Positions 36,201-47,289 of a DNA stretch of 64,000 nt are shown piece by piece. The position numbers were made by a program, and so were the translations under genes. The notes beneath the pieces were generated by a model that worked only from the letters and a program-made list of their open reading frames with translations, did not search any database and was not told the DNA's origin. The DNA is from Ctenosaura bakeri. Taxonomy: Eukaryota > Chordata > Lepidosauria > Squamata > Iguanidae. Location of the stretch: positions 558,001 to 622,000 of the forward strand of contig CAOLHI010000256.1 of assembly GCA_948474755.1 (NCBI GenBank), in the 5' to 3' direction. Each line of letters begins with the position of its first letter. The stretch's first letter is position 1.

Positions 36201-39200
36201 GCTCTGGGAAAGCTGGTTGTTCTGTGCTTTCAAGTTGTTTCTGACTTACGGTGACTCTAAGGTGAACCTATCATGGGGTTTTCTTGGCAAGATTTGTTCA
36301 GAGGGTGCCTTTCTCTGAGGCTAAGAAAGTGTGACTTGCACAGGGTCACTTGGTAGACCTCTATGACTAAGTGAGGATTGAAACCCTGGTTTCCAGAGTT
36401 CAAACCACAATGGCTCTCCAAGATGAGAAGTTAGTTCAGGCACTCCCATCTTTAAAGACCACTGCATTTTTGCAAAAGATTGACAATACCCTTCAAATCT
36501 AAGTTTACTGTTAATTGCTTCCTGATGGAAATCACCTTTTTTTCTAAGTGATTTTGCACTTAGGCTTTATCAGCGAGTGCCCACATGGAGAATTTTGCAG
36601 TGATAAGTCCTAAGTCAGAAAATGAGTCAAAGGAAAACAATTGATTTACATCCAGAAGCAAGAAACAGTAAATTTAGAATTAAGGGATATTGTCAAACTT
36701 CTGTGGAAATTTGATGGTTTTTAAAGATGGAAGTAGCTGAACTAACTTCTCAATAAGTTTAACCAGCTTGGAGAACCATTGTGGTGTAGTGGTTTGAGCT
36801 CTGGACCACAACTCTGGAGACCAGGATTTGAATCCTCACTCAGTCATAGAGACCTACTAGGTGACCTTGGGCAAGTCATACTTTCTCAGCCTCGGGGAAA
36901 GGCAAAAGCAAACCCAATCTGAACAAATTTTGCTAAGAAAACTTGATGATAGGGTCGCACTAACCAGCTTGCCTGGACCTGTTTTCCCACTCAGACTTTA
37001 TCACTGAGTGTTTAACTGAAGCTCTTTTGTGTTTGTGAGTCACCATTAAAGAGATGGAATTCCCTAGAAAGGATTCTACAAGGATTTAGTCAGCCAAACA
37101 TTAGTGATGGCATGTTTGAATTATGGAGTGCAGGGAAGGTCAGAATTTTTTTTTTTTTTTGCTGCCTTTCAGTGACTGAGCTTGTAACAGCTGCAAGATA
37201 TTTGGCATTCAAGAGGTACAGTTTGCTCCAGAGTGGTGATACAGGAAGCTGTACCTATTGAATGTTTACATATTTTGTAAGTGTTAAAGAATAGGAAGCC
37301 TGCCAAAAAAATAAAAAATGAAGGGCCAGTTCTAGCAAATAGTTCTATGTTTTCTTATGACAGCATTTTAGATTCTGCAGAAGATATGATTTGTGGGGCA
37401 GGTAAAGTATCTAAGCCTGTTCAAGGGATGAATGTAATGAGACTTGGAAGGAAAAGTTGGATTTTATTATGAGAAATAAAAGAGGAATCAAGACCATATA
37501 ACTTACTTGCATCTTTCCTTCTGCAGGCCGGACCATTTGAATAGCCACGTGCGGCAAGTCCATTCGACAGAGAGGCCCTTCAAATGTGAGGTACTTTTTC
37601 CCATTGACAATACAGCAAAATCTAGCTCCAGCCACTCCCCATCATTTTCCTTTTACTGCCAGGAATCCACGGTTGATTTCCTAGTACAAGGAGGGGGAAA
37701 ATTCTGGTATCCTTCACTTAAAAAGAACTTGCTCCATCGCCCAGTTTCTTAGTCTTTCCGTTGCTTTGGGAAGTGGGCCACAGAAGACAAAATTGTTTCC
37801 CCGTGATTTCTTTGTTTCTATTTCCACAGACATGTGAGGCGGCCTTTGCCACCAAGGATCGGCTGCGTGCTCACACAGTCCGTCATGAAGAGAAGGTGCC
37901 ATGTCATGTGTGTGGAAAGATGCTGAGTGCTGCCTACATCACGGACCACATGAAAGTACACAGCCAAGGACCGAATCATGTCTGTGAACTGTGCAACAAA
38001 GGTAAGGGAATAGGGCTGTGAGTGAGAATGAGGAGAAGGAAAAAAAAAATAGCCTGTTGGTCTTCCTTGAGCAATGTTGGAAGACTCACTCTACCATTCA
38101 ATGCAGATTTACTCAGAAACAAGTCCCGTTAGATTTCAAGAGGGTTCACTTAATGAGGTCTGCACAGAACACCTGTAGTTGATAACTGCAAGTCACTCTG
38201 ATTGTAATGTTTCTGCCCTGAATATCTCAGCTGCAGGCAGTCATGCTTGCCTAATCTATTTACAGGTAAAGTTGGGTCAGGTTTCCTTAAAGCCAGTGTA
38301 ATTCAGGCAGGGCTCCTGTACCTTTAATAGCTGTGTCAAAGAGAGAGTTTTAAGAAGTGTAACTGGTCCTGCAAATAAGACCTAATGAAATAACCCCTTC
38401 TGCACAGAAATTAAAGGTGCAGTAGATCTGTCCTCTTTCTTACCAGGTATTACCCCTCACCAAGTATTACTCCTCATGCACTAGATCAGATCCAGCAAAT
38501 TCTCCCCAAGGTTTTCAGCAGGGCCTGCAGCAGGTTGCTGAAACACAACCAAACATCTGGGTATATTGACTCACCAGAACCTCACCATGATGGTGTGTCT
38601 TAGCCACTCAGAAAGCCATATCTATGACAAGTGTTTGAATTTATCCTTGTAAGTCAGAAGCTAAACAATATGTTTCAGAAGTAGTTCCAGTTTGAAGGGA
38701 ATGACGATCCTTTTCACTTTGGACCAAACTGGCTTTGGGTGAGATTGCAAGTGAGGCCTCACAATACTGCTATTTAGTATACCTTTAAAATAAATATGTA
38801 TTAAAAAAAAGTCTGGAGACCAAACAGCATGTATAAACTTTGGTATATGGCAGCTGTTCAAGCTTCTCATTTTGTCTTGTGACTCCATTAAGCTTGGCAA
38901 AACAGCTAGCTTCTAATGTTTCTTTCTCCTGTTTGCATGGCCAAGCATCTCCATAGTTCCATTTTGCCATAAACTTAAGTGACTGCATTGTAAGTGAAAT
39001 ACGACATGAATCATTGCAGTTTGTTAGCTTTGCTGGTCATCCTTGTAAATGTATAGATGCAATCCAGTGAGAAGTAGAAATGTATGTACTTGAGGGAATT
39101 GAAAATTACTATGAGGGCTTACTAATGTTTGAAGTGCATGTGCCTGTTCCAGCTTTATCCATCTGCGATCCTCAGTATCCAATCAAATTCTGACTGATTT

Positions 39201-41306
39201 AATATTCTTAAAACACTAATTGAACCTGTCTGAATAATGTTCAGGTTAGTTAGAAACAGTTAGAAGTCACAATGCATTTTTTTAAATCGAGGTTTTTCTC
39301 TTTTCACTCTAACTCCTGGATTATATGTTTGGATAATGTGCATAATCCTTTATGTTTTACCCGTATATTACAAACAACGTTCTTAACATATTATGATCTG
39401 GATTCTCAAAAGCATAGAGCGGCTGTTAACTATTAACCACTTCCTGAGTTCCATTAGAACTTTAAGTAGTTCATTGTGAATTGCATAGAGTATATGGACA
39501 CGGCACAGAATTGCCATGTGGATGTGGTTGGGGGTAAAGGGAAGGTTGTGGGATGGTCAGGTGAGTTTATGTCATCCAGATGTTGTTGGTCTAGGATTGT
39601 AGTTCTGTCCTTTTGTGTTAAGAAACACAAGTTCCTTATATTGATTTCCTCAGTGCCCAGATGCAGCTGCCCTGAGGGTGGGGGCCTACTGTCCATACAG
39701 GGATAGCATGACTAGTGGCAAGATGGAGCCATCTCTTGAGATGGAGAAGCTGCTTCTTTAACCAGGGAGGCTTCTTGCAGTGGATTCTTCATTAGATGTC
39801 AAGACGCAGCCGCCTCTAGGGTGAAGCATAGCCAAGTACTGCAGGACACTGGGGTATGCTTTTCACTAGTCTGGACACTGACCTGGCTGGTTTTTGTCCT
39901 TCTCCCCCTCCCGTAGGGTTCACCACAGCGGCCTACCTCAGGGTCCACGCGGTCAAGGACCACGGACTGGCCGCCCCGCGGCTGGAGCGTTTCCTTTGCA
40001 AGCTGTGTGGCGTGCACTGCAAGACCCCAGCTCAGCTCAACGGGCATCTGCAGACGCACGCAGGAGAAGGGGCCGCGGCCACTGAGGGCCAACCGCTGCG
40101 GTGAAACACTGGCCGGGCCACCAGGCAAGAGCCGCTTCCTTCTGTCCTAGGGGATGGGGATGGGGGTTCCCCCTTTGTCCCATAGGGTATCTAGGTTTCC
40201 ATGTATTTTCAGTGGGAGAAGGGAGAACCCCAGCTCCCCAGGGGCGGCTGCATCCTAAATTAGAATCCCTCTGCTAGTATTCAAGGGCCTGCATGTTGTA
40301 GTGTCTTTCTAGGTTTAGGTGTACATATGTCACTGAGGAAATCCTTCTTCAGGTTCATCTTAAAAGGAAATAATTTGAACTTTTGCGGGATAAAGAAATG
40401 AAAAGACACACACATTCCTTTGAATGTTTTATTTATCTAAATGTTTTTCCAAGGAAAATTACTTTCCAAACACCAGTAGGTAATGAAATTTCTTCATCTT
40501 AACAAGAGAAACAGTAGGGATGTAGACCACTAGTTGTTCTGTGAAGTTGGCAACGGATCTAGTGCACTGATGGCTGCTTGGAATCCTTTTTACATTTAGA
40601 GGCTTTGCCTTCCACAGAAAGTGCATAGCTGTTGTTTTTGAGTTATCATTGACTGTGGGGTAGGAGTATATTAACAAATTCCCATGAGATAGTATGGTGC
40701 CATGGAACATATTCCAGATCCATTCATTCTCATGGATACATTTCTTTGTACTGGATTGCCTCACACATCCTGGACAACTGTGATTGCAGGGAACTAGCCT
40801 ATAAGAACTCTTTGTGCATTATGACAGCAACTACTGTCCATATGTTCATAATTATAAGATTGAATTTCTGTATTGTCTTCAGTAGGAGGCCTCAAATTTC
40901 AGATTATTTCTTTCAGTCTTGCTTTAATGCATGGTAGTTTCATGAAGCTACTTTCTGTTTAGCCTGTTAGGGTGGGGACTTTTTTTGGGCTGTCATTTTG
41001 GAGGGGCAGCTGCATCCATATTTCTTTTACCACATGTAATCAAGATGTGTTTGTATCCAAGCACACCACTTTAAGGCAGTGGAGGGGGCAGATAAAAGAT
41101 TGCCTTGTTAATAGGAGAATTTTGAAATGCATCTCCTGAAGATGAGACACATGTTTGACTTTCTGCATCTATCTTCCTCCACAGGTACGGGTGAGGTCTG
41201 CCCCCTCGCGGCAGCTGTCTCGGCCCCACCTCCCGCCGCTGTCACGGTGCTGCCCATGGAGGGAGCTTCGGTTGTGAGCCAAGCCCTCCCCACACAGCCC
41301 TGGTGA
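27195..41306 (+). CDS. MAZ: MYC-associated zinc finger protein, complete, main isoform
   Basis: MAZ is a nuclear C2H2 zinc-finger factor that binds G-rich GGGAGGG-type promoter sites and is known as an activator, repressor and insulator factor. Coding exons are 27195-27230, 29271-29357, 33046-33836, 37527-37590, 37830-38001 and 41185-41306, together 1272 bp, giving 423 residues. The start gives MDPSNWSSFIFQ, a known alternative MAZ N-terminus, in a strong context (GCCGCCGCCATGG). After an Ala/Pro/Gln-rich region come six C2H2 fingers at about residues 147-169, 236-258, 264-286, 294-317, 323-345 and 349-370. The end, LPTQPW, matches the human SQPLPSQPW ending. The alanine tracts are shorter than in mammals. 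Confidence 0.97.
27231..29270. other. MAZ intron 1
   Basis: The first 600 bases continue the CpG island and are strongly C-rich on the plus strand. They produce several long but low-complexity frames on both strands, none conserved in kind. The rest is unique-looking intron without recognised elements. Confidence 0.7.
29271..29357 (+). CDS. MAZ: MAZ coding exon 2 (tandem acceptor)
   Basis: 87 bp in phase 0 encoding SHTQNPLQVGTELQSRFFAT followed by QGCSQSPFQ, matching the human block QNPLQVGAELQSRFFASQGC. The acceptor is TTTAGCAG, so the exon could instead start at 29268 with one extra Gln. The donor is GTGAGC. Confidence 0.95.
29358..33045. other. MAZ intron 2, nothing recognised
   Basis: AT-rich unique sequence with a few simple tracts, for example ATATATATATGAGAGAGA near 31056. 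No intact repeat or extra exon was recognised. Confidence 0.5.
33046..33836 (+). CDS. MAZ: MAZ coding exon 3 (low-complexity region, fingers 1-3, part of 4)
   Basis: 791 bp from a TTCTCTCCAG acceptor to a GTACGAG donor, phase 0 to phase 2. It encodes LQVDLLPVLAAAQE, Ala/Thr/Pro/Gln-rich stretches, finger 1 (YICSLCAKEFKNGYNLRRH), KMPTMVPLSLLSV, SGKRIRKNHACEMCGKAF (finger 2), finger 3 (CPVCQQRFKRKDRMSYH) and the start of finger 4, cut after SFS-R. Confidence 0.97.
36211..36420 (-). mobile_element. tRNA-derived squamate SINE, reverse orientation
   Basis: It reads TGTGCTTTCAAGTTGTTTCT, GGGGTTTTCTTGGCAAGATT and, at the right, the complement of the tRNA-like head (CCAGAGTTCAAACCACAATG). It is the inverse of the element at 36771. 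Confidence 0.8.
36771..36960 (+). mobile_element. tRNA-derived squamate SINE with 11-bp target duplication
   Basis: The head GTGGTGTAGTGGTTTGAGCT and the B-box-like GGATTTGAATCC are followed by the body GTGACCTTGGGCAAGTCATA. The exact duplication TAACCAGCTTG flanks it (36760-36770, 36961-36971), so the full 190-bp insertion is defined. Confidence 0.9.
37527..37590 (+). CDS. MAZ: MAZ coding exon 4
   Basis: 64 bp from CTTCTGCAG to GTACTT. It completes finger 4 as R-PDHLNSHVRQVH, adds the linker STERP and starts finger 5 (FKCE). Confidence 0.96.
37830..38001 (+). CDS. MAZ: MAZ coding exon 5
   Basis: 172 bp from TTTCCACAG to GTAAGG. It encodes finger 5 (TCEAAFATKDRLRAHTVRH), finger 6 (CHVCGKMLSAAYITDHMKVH) and the first half of finger 7 (HVCELCNK). 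It ends one base into a Gly codon, a phase that fits both downstream terminal exons. Confidence 0.97.
38002..39916. other. MAZ intron 5 (before the alternative terminal exon)
   Basis: No exon or intact transposon was seen. A weak copy of the CCAGATGTTGTTGG dispersed repeat lies near 39575. Confidence 0.5.
39917..40104 (+). CDS. MAZ: MAZ alternative terminal exon (eight-finger isoform)
   Basis: From a CTCCCGTAG acceptor, phase 1, it encodes GFTTAAYLRVHAVKDH, which completes finger 7, and finger 8 (FLCKLCGVHCKTPAQLNGHL plus QTH), then stops at TGA 40102-40104. Joined to the five upstream exons it gives 1338 bp (445 residues). This corresponds to the longer mammalian isoform known as SAF-2. Confidence 0.9.
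40105..41184. other. MAZ: 3'UTR of the eight-finger isoform, or intron before the main terminal exon
   Basis: Depending on isoform this is intron or untranslated RNA. No clear AATAAA follows the 40104 stop closely. Nothing else was recognised. Confidence 0.45.
41185..41306 (+). CDS. MAZ: MAZ main terminal exon
   Basis: From a CTCCACAG acceptor, phase 1, it encodes GTGEVCPLAAAVSAPPP and, after a short variable part, VVSQALPTQPW and TGA. Finger 7 is left incomplete in this isoform. Human MAZ has GTGEVCPMAAA at the same place followed by a longer Ala tract. Confidence 0.95.
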
Positions 41307-42480
41307 TTTCTAGGGGTAGGGAGGCAGAAGCCCACCCACCCAGTCCCGTCCCTCTCCCTCACTGGCAGCTGGAGCCTCCAAGCCCAGATGGATATGCAGT
41401 GGCCATATTTGGGTTTCTAATTTAATGGTGGTTTCATTCATTCTCTCCCCTGCCTGTGCTCGTAAAATAGTGGGGCTGGGAAAGCACCTGCCTCGCCAAG
41501 GCAGCAGCTCTTGTTCAGAGAACCATGGAAGGGCTTTGTGTGCATTCAGAGAGCGCCCTCATTTTATTGACTCCTCTGCTCTAGGACCCTTAACTCCTCA
41601 CCCCAACAGCAGTACCAGAAATCCAGACACCCTCCCCTGTTCCTGTCCCTAGCCAAACAGCTACAAGTCTTTGTCACCATATGTCTCTTGCTCATTCCAA
41701 CAGCACCCCCTATTGCCCCAAGTTAACAACCCAAAAAGAATGAGACTGTGGGACCAAAAGACTTACAGGTTTGATTCGGGATCTGAAAGAGGAGGGCTGA
41801 AGACTGGGATAGCTGTGGGAAAGAATTATGGAGTGACATTGCAGCTGAAGGGAGCCCAGAACTGGGAATAAGTTGGTGTGGGTTAAGAGGTTGACAGAGC
41901 TTGTGGTTCCCACAGAGAAGTTCGAAGCGGGGTACAAATCAGGACTTGGGCATCAGTGGTGCCTGGAGTTCAGATGGGGGAAGCTGTAGTGAGATGGAAA
42001 AAAGAAGCTTGTCTTTCTCCATGGCTGCAGTGTGGAGTGCCCTCCATTCCCCTGCTGAGGAGTTGCTCTGGATTTCCCTCCCTTGCCCCAGCGCCTCATT
42101 CTTCTGCAGTGTTTGTTTTAATGCTCCATTCCCTCGGCTTCTCTCGTGATTCGTGTTCTGAGCGTGTCAGCCCTCCACACCAAGCATTGATGCCCCACCT
42201 GCTGAACACCTTCCTTGTTGCATGCAACCCCCACAGTTTGGGGTTAGAGTCTCTTGCTTTTTTGTATTATATATATAAAAAGATCCCCTGACATTTAAAA
42301 TAACCCCCCTTTGTGTTTTTTGTTTTGTTTTTGTTAACACAAAATGTAATGAAGCAGCGTCTGTCTATCCTTTTTCCTTGTTCCTTCCCTTTTACCTCCA
42401 TTTCTTCCCTCTTCTGTGCACCCTTTCTGGATCTGTGTCTCAACAGCAAAAGATTTTAGTAAAAACATTGAAGGAAAAAA
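41307..42480 (+). other. MAZ: MAZ 3' untranslated region, approximate end
   Basis: GC-moderate sequence follows the stop. A distinctive segment near 42265-42350 (TATATATATAAAAAGATC, then GACATTTAAAATAACC and a T/G run) is typical of a 3'UTR end. No canonical AATAAA was found; the variant AGTAAA at about 42458 is the best polyadenylation candidate. Confidence 0.5.
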
Positions 42481-43339
42481 AATCCACACTTGTGCGTGTA
42501 TTTATTCATAGGTTCTTTCTATGTCACTTTGTGTAAAGGAAAAGGATAGTGTTTCCTGGCCTTTTGCCCTTTACACTATCAGCCTCTCCTCATCTCCTCC
42601 TTGGATGTGTGTGTAAAAATCTAATAGCTCTCACACCAGATCACAAATCTCAGCTCTAAGTGGGTTTCCCAAAACACACTGCCTTGCTTTTTGTGGTTAC
42701 CTGGGAGACTGCCCCCTGCCCCCCTTTCCCCATTGCTGCATTTAGTCCCCTCCTACAGGAGGAAGCAAAGGCTACCTTGTGGCTGGACATCTGGATGGCA
42801 GTTGATGGGGAGGGGGAGTGTTGCTTGTGCTTTGCCAAAGAGAGCAGCAAATGCTGCACCGGAGCTGGGCCCTGGTGTGAGGAGGGTTAATCTGTGGGCT
42901 CTTTTTATCCTCCCTCCTGCCTGCAGCAGCCAGGGCAGGTTATAAATAATTGATGAGAAACTGGAAGCGAGAAAATTTATATAATTTTCTCCCAGAGCCG
43001 GGGAGGAAACAGGGCTGAGGACGCAGGATTCCCCCAAAACAAGGTTTTCTGTTCTGGTCGTCTGCACCAGCTTCCTGAGTTGGGTTAAGCTCACCAGCGC
43101 AATTTCTCTCTCTCTCCCCCTCCCCCCTCTTTGGTGCAGCCTGGGGTTCCCTTGGGTCTTGCACCCTGAAAAGTCTCACTCATGGGGGTTCCCCACACAC
43201 CCTCCCGCTTGCTCTGTTTTTATGCTGCACGCGTTGGAGCCTGTGGGTTGTCCCAGGGGGATGGTGGCAGCATTGGCGCTGGGACTCCTTCAGTCCTTCG
43301 ATGCCCATTGCACTTGTGGCTTGCTGATGGGAAGTTTTC

Positions 43340-45130
43340 TTCAATTCCGGGCGGCGGGGGGGGTGCGGGATTTGTGGGACGTTTCCAGTACCAGTACCAT
43401 CTCCGCTAATGTCTTGCCCCCTCCAGATCAGCTGATTCTTCATAACACTCAAACCACAACTCCCCCCCCCGCTCCGCTTGCATTGGAGAAGCGGGGTCGA
43501 TGAGACCATTTGACGCGCATCAGTGCAAAGGGAGGGGAAGGGGCGTCTTTGCAGACAAAGCTGCCGAGTGAGCAAGTTAAAAGAGGTGGGTTGGGGGGGC
43601 GGCGGAGGGAGGGAGGGAGGTAAAGAGGGGGGCGGAGGCTGCATCTTTGCATCTATTCCTCCTCCGTGTGCTGGGGAGGGGAGAGAAGGAGGGATACAGC
43701 AGAAGGAGGGAGGGGTGTGATGTGTGAGTAAGGGGGGGCGTCGATCCTGCCAGCCCTTTGCCCAGCCCACCCCCTTCTGCCAGCTGGACGTAGCCCGAAG
43801 CCCAGGTAGGAGCCCGGGAGACCTGCCTTTGGCCCCGTCCGCCCCCTCCCCAGCCCTCCTTTCTTCCCTCTGAAGGATAACAGTGCTGCGGCAAGCGGGC
43901 GGGGGAGACCGAGGGGACCGGAGGGAGCGGGCAGAGCTGGGTGTGAACGCGAAAGGGGAGCGCTCTTTGATCAGGATGGAGAGGGAGGGCGGGGGGGCGG
44001 AATTACCCCCAAGCCGCAAGCGGGGGGGGGCTGACGGGCGCGTGGGTGGCAGGAAACCTGAGCGGGAGCGAGGGCTGGGCAGTAGCGGCTAGTGGTGGGA
44101 GGCGGGCTGGGAGCGGAGACTTGGGACTGTGTTTTCGGTGTTGCCTGAATGGCCCGGGTGTGCGGGGCGGGGGGGGGCGAATACAGGGACCGGGGAGATA
44201 AACGTGCAGCGAGTGGAGAAAGAGAGGGTGGGCGCGTGGGCGGCGGAGGAGGCGAAAGGGGGAGGGGCGGGAGGAGGCGCGGGGGGCTCGGCGCGCGTGT
44301 GAGGGGTGTGAGTGAGGGAGGGACGTGGAGGGGGAGAGCCCCGTCGGCGTGTGTGTGGAAAGACAAAAAGGGGTCGCGGGACGAAAGCGGGTCTGGGGGG
44401 AGGCGTGCGGGAGAGGGAAGCCACGGACACGGGTGACAAGGGGGGCGCCCGAGGGAGCGGAAGCCTCGAGGCGAGGAAGCCCGCCGCGGCTCTCCTCCGA
44501 GAAATGGGTGGGAATGGAGGGAAGTTGAAAACAAGCGGGGCCGGGAGTGAGGAAAGGGGGCGGGGGGTGGGCGGGGGGTTCGCGGTGGGCCCCCCGTCAG
44601 GGTCAGGTGAGCAGGAGGGGCGGCGCTCGACGGCGTGGGGGGGCCCTGGGAAGCCCATTCCCCTGAAGGCAGCGGGGCTGACTCGTGAGGAGACCCGCCT
44701 CGGGGCCCGCCGCGCGCTGCCGCCCCTCCCTCCACAAAGGGTTGGGCGCGTCAGGTGGAGCTGGGCGTGAAGGGCGGAAGGAGCGGGGTGAGGGGACCCC
44801 GAAGTAGAGGAGGAGTAAATGGGGGAGGGAGGGCGAGCGGAGGGGGAGGGGGGAGGGAGGCGTCGGCGGCGGGTCTCGTGAGGGGGGCGGCAGGCGGGAG
44901 GGGGCGGGCAGGGCGTGGGGAGGGAGGGCCTGAGGAAGGGGGGAAGCAAACAGGTGAGACCCGTGGGAGCGGATTGGCCCCGAGGTGGGAGGGAGGGAGG
45001 GAAGAAGCCGGGGAGGGTCGGTGGGTGTGGTCGGGGTCCGCATCCCCCCGGGCAGAGAGTGAGGCGGCCGCCTCAGGGGGCAGGTTTTGTGGTGTCCCGA
45101 GGGGGCAGCAAACGCCTCGCCGTTTAGTGA
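43340..45130 (+). promoter_or_regulatory. PRRT2: G-rich CpG island, probable PRRT2 promoter and 5' exon
   Basis: It starts about 0.9 kb after the MAZ 3' end, where human PRRT2 also begins. The plus strand is heavily G over C for about 1.5 kb, with many GGGAGGG, GGGGCGGG and G-run motifs. Donor-like sites include CAGGTAGGA near 43803, CAGGTGAGC near 44604 and CAGGTGAGA near 44951; which one ends exon 1 cannot be decided. Long Pro-rich frames on the minus strand are a consequence of the base skew. Confidence 0.65.
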
Positions 45131-45649
45131 GATTCCTCCACCCCCCCTCCAGCAATAGGGAGCGAAGCGGCTGGGATCTCCTGTTCCAGGATGTTTGGCT
45201 CCGGCATCCAGGCGCCCTCCTTGACTTTGGCGGACAGGGGCCCCCATTTGCTGCCCAGCCTCGGGTGGCAAAATGTCTTGGGACGCCCCTGGATGTGGTG
45301 GAACAGAGGCGGCGTGGAAGGGATCATACGAAGAGGCTGCCATTGTGGGACAGGAGGAAGAACTGTGGTGTGCGCAAGGAAGCATCCCAAAGGAGAGGAT
45401 GATTGGGAACCGATATAGAACAGCATCCGGGGAGGGGGTTGGGGATGGCAGATTAGCCCACTGGTGGGGCTTTAGACATGGAAGAAACTGAGTCACTGGG
45501 TTAGGGTAGATATTATATTTATGTGCTGGGGGGCACAAATGTGCAAGACATCCTTACTCCCTTGCCACAGAGGTGGGGAGTCCTTGGCCGTCTAGATGTG
45601 GGTGGGCTCGAGTTCCAGTCAGCCTGGGCCAGCATTGCTGGTAGTCAGA

Positions 45650-45851
45650 GGCCGTTCCCGCACTACAGTGTTAAAGTGCTGCTATTCCACTTTCAATGCC
45701 CTGTGGAATTCTGGGGCTTGTAGTTTACTGAGACCAAAGAGCTCTTTGGCTGAGAATTCGAAGTGCCCTTCCCTAAACTACAAACTCCAGAATTCCATAG
45801 GAGGTTGATAGTGGAATAGCAGCACTTTAACACTGTAGTGCGGAAATGGCC
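45650..45851. mobile_element. Palindromic MITE, family A, copy 5
   Basis: GGCCGTTCCCGCACTACAGT pairs with ACTGTAGTGCGGAAATGGCC. Both arms share the copy-specific word TACAGTGTTAAAGTGCTGCT. The exact triplet AGA flanks both ends (45647-45649, 45852-45854). Confidence 0.87.
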
Positions 45852-46019
45852 AGAGTGTGGAAAGTTGCGGTCCTGCATCAAGAGAGCCACTGGTTCCCCA
45901 CCCTCTGCTCCAAACGGCTTTCTCTAGCAAGAGGGGTTATTCTGATGTTGGGTCAAGCACTATCAATGTGTTGAATGGCCGTGGCATATCTGCTGAGATC
46001 ACTGTCCACCATCTGAAGA

Positions 46020-46745
46020 TGATATGAAACTTACATGATTTTATTACCTAAGTGGAAAGGACCTAGTGGTCTTAGTAGATCACAAGTAAAACATGAGTCA
46101 AAAGTGTGATGCAGCAGCTGAAAAAAACAACACGATTCTGGGCTGCATCAACAGGAGCAGAGAGTCTGCATCAAGGGAAGCATTAGTGCTACCCTGTTCT
46201 GCTTTGGTCAGACGGCACCCGAAATATTGTGTACAGTTCTGGGCACCGCTGTTCAAGAAGGATGTAAACAAGCTGGGACATGTCCAGAGAAGGGCAATCA
46301 AGATGATCAAAGGTCTGGAAACCAAACCTTATGGGGATTGACTCTGGAAGCTGGATATGTTTAGCATGGAGAGCTCAGGACTGAAAGGTGACATGATAGC
46401 CATTTTTAAAACATCTGAAGAGATGTAATGTGGGAGATGCAGCAAGCTTGTTTCCTGCTACACTAGAACATGAACCAATGCGTTCAAATTATAAGAGAGA
46501 TTCCTCCTAAACATTAAGAAAAAGTTTTTTTTAAGTATAAGAGCTATTTGACAGTGGAATAATTTTCCTTAGAGGGTTGTGAATTGTCTGTCTTTGGAGG
46601 TATATAAACAGAACTTGAATAGGCATCTTTCAGGAATGCTTTTGTTGTGTATTTCTGTATAACAGGGGCTTAGACTAGGTTGTCTGTGTGGTTCTTTCCA
46701 ACTCTTGTTCCATCAAACTGTATAATTCCATCAGACTCTATAACT
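46020..46745 (+). pseudogene. CR1 LINE ORF2 C-terminus and 3' end, dead
   Basis: The open piece 46093-46341 encodes YCVQFWAPLFKKDVNKLGHV followed by QRRAIKMIKGLE, the hallmark C-terminal end of CR1 reverse-transcriptase polyprotein. Downstream, 46390-46730 is the CR1 3' end with CAACTCTTGTTCC in place of the usual terminal words. Stops and indels interrupt it. Confidence 0.85.
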
Positions 46746-47289
46746 TAGGTGGAAATTCTACACATACTTTTAGTTGGGAGTAAACATATGAGTAAATATA
46801 TATACCAGGTGGGGAGGCTGGCCTTCATCCACTATAGACGCTACAGACTGTCCTGTTCCTGGAAAAAAAAATAGGTGAATTTCCTCTCTTGGAAGTGTTC
46901 AGGAGCAACAATTTGTTTAAATAGGTGGCAGCCCTCCCACCCTCACTGGCCAAGAACCTCTATCATTTCAGCAGAGCATAAATTTCCACTGGCAGAATTC
47001 TGTAATGCAGTGCCTAGACTGCACACCAATATAGCACAAGGTCTGTGGATCAGTGGTCAATGTGCATTGATAACAATTCACTGAGAAGTTGCAATACACA
47101 AGGCACAAAGGCAAGGCATAGAGGCAATGGATGTTCACACTCCTTTTGTGTACTTTAATCCACTACTGCTCAGTGGTCCCATATGTACAACTTCTCTGAG
47201 TATGACCATTGCACATTGTCAAAAAAAAAAAAAACACCACTATGCATTCATAGGAAAATTTACACTTGCATATGTCCCTAACAGGACAC

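Larger units (their letters stand above)
33837..37526. other. MAZ intron 3
   Basis: Apart from the two SINEs listed separately, only simple tracts were seen. Read-through from exon 3 would add about 30 residues before a stop and is not treated as coding. Confidence 0.6.

Noticed and set aside
44603..45538. 311-codon and other long Pro/Ser-rich frames on the minus strand of the PRRT2 island
   Set aside because: They follow from the strong G skew of the plus strand (CCC codons on the other strand) and overlap each other in different frames; no domain is visible.
46093..46341. Possible host gene with YCVQFWAP motif
   Set aside because: This motif is the C-terminus of CR1 LINE polyprotein and the surrounding sequence is the CR1 3' end.
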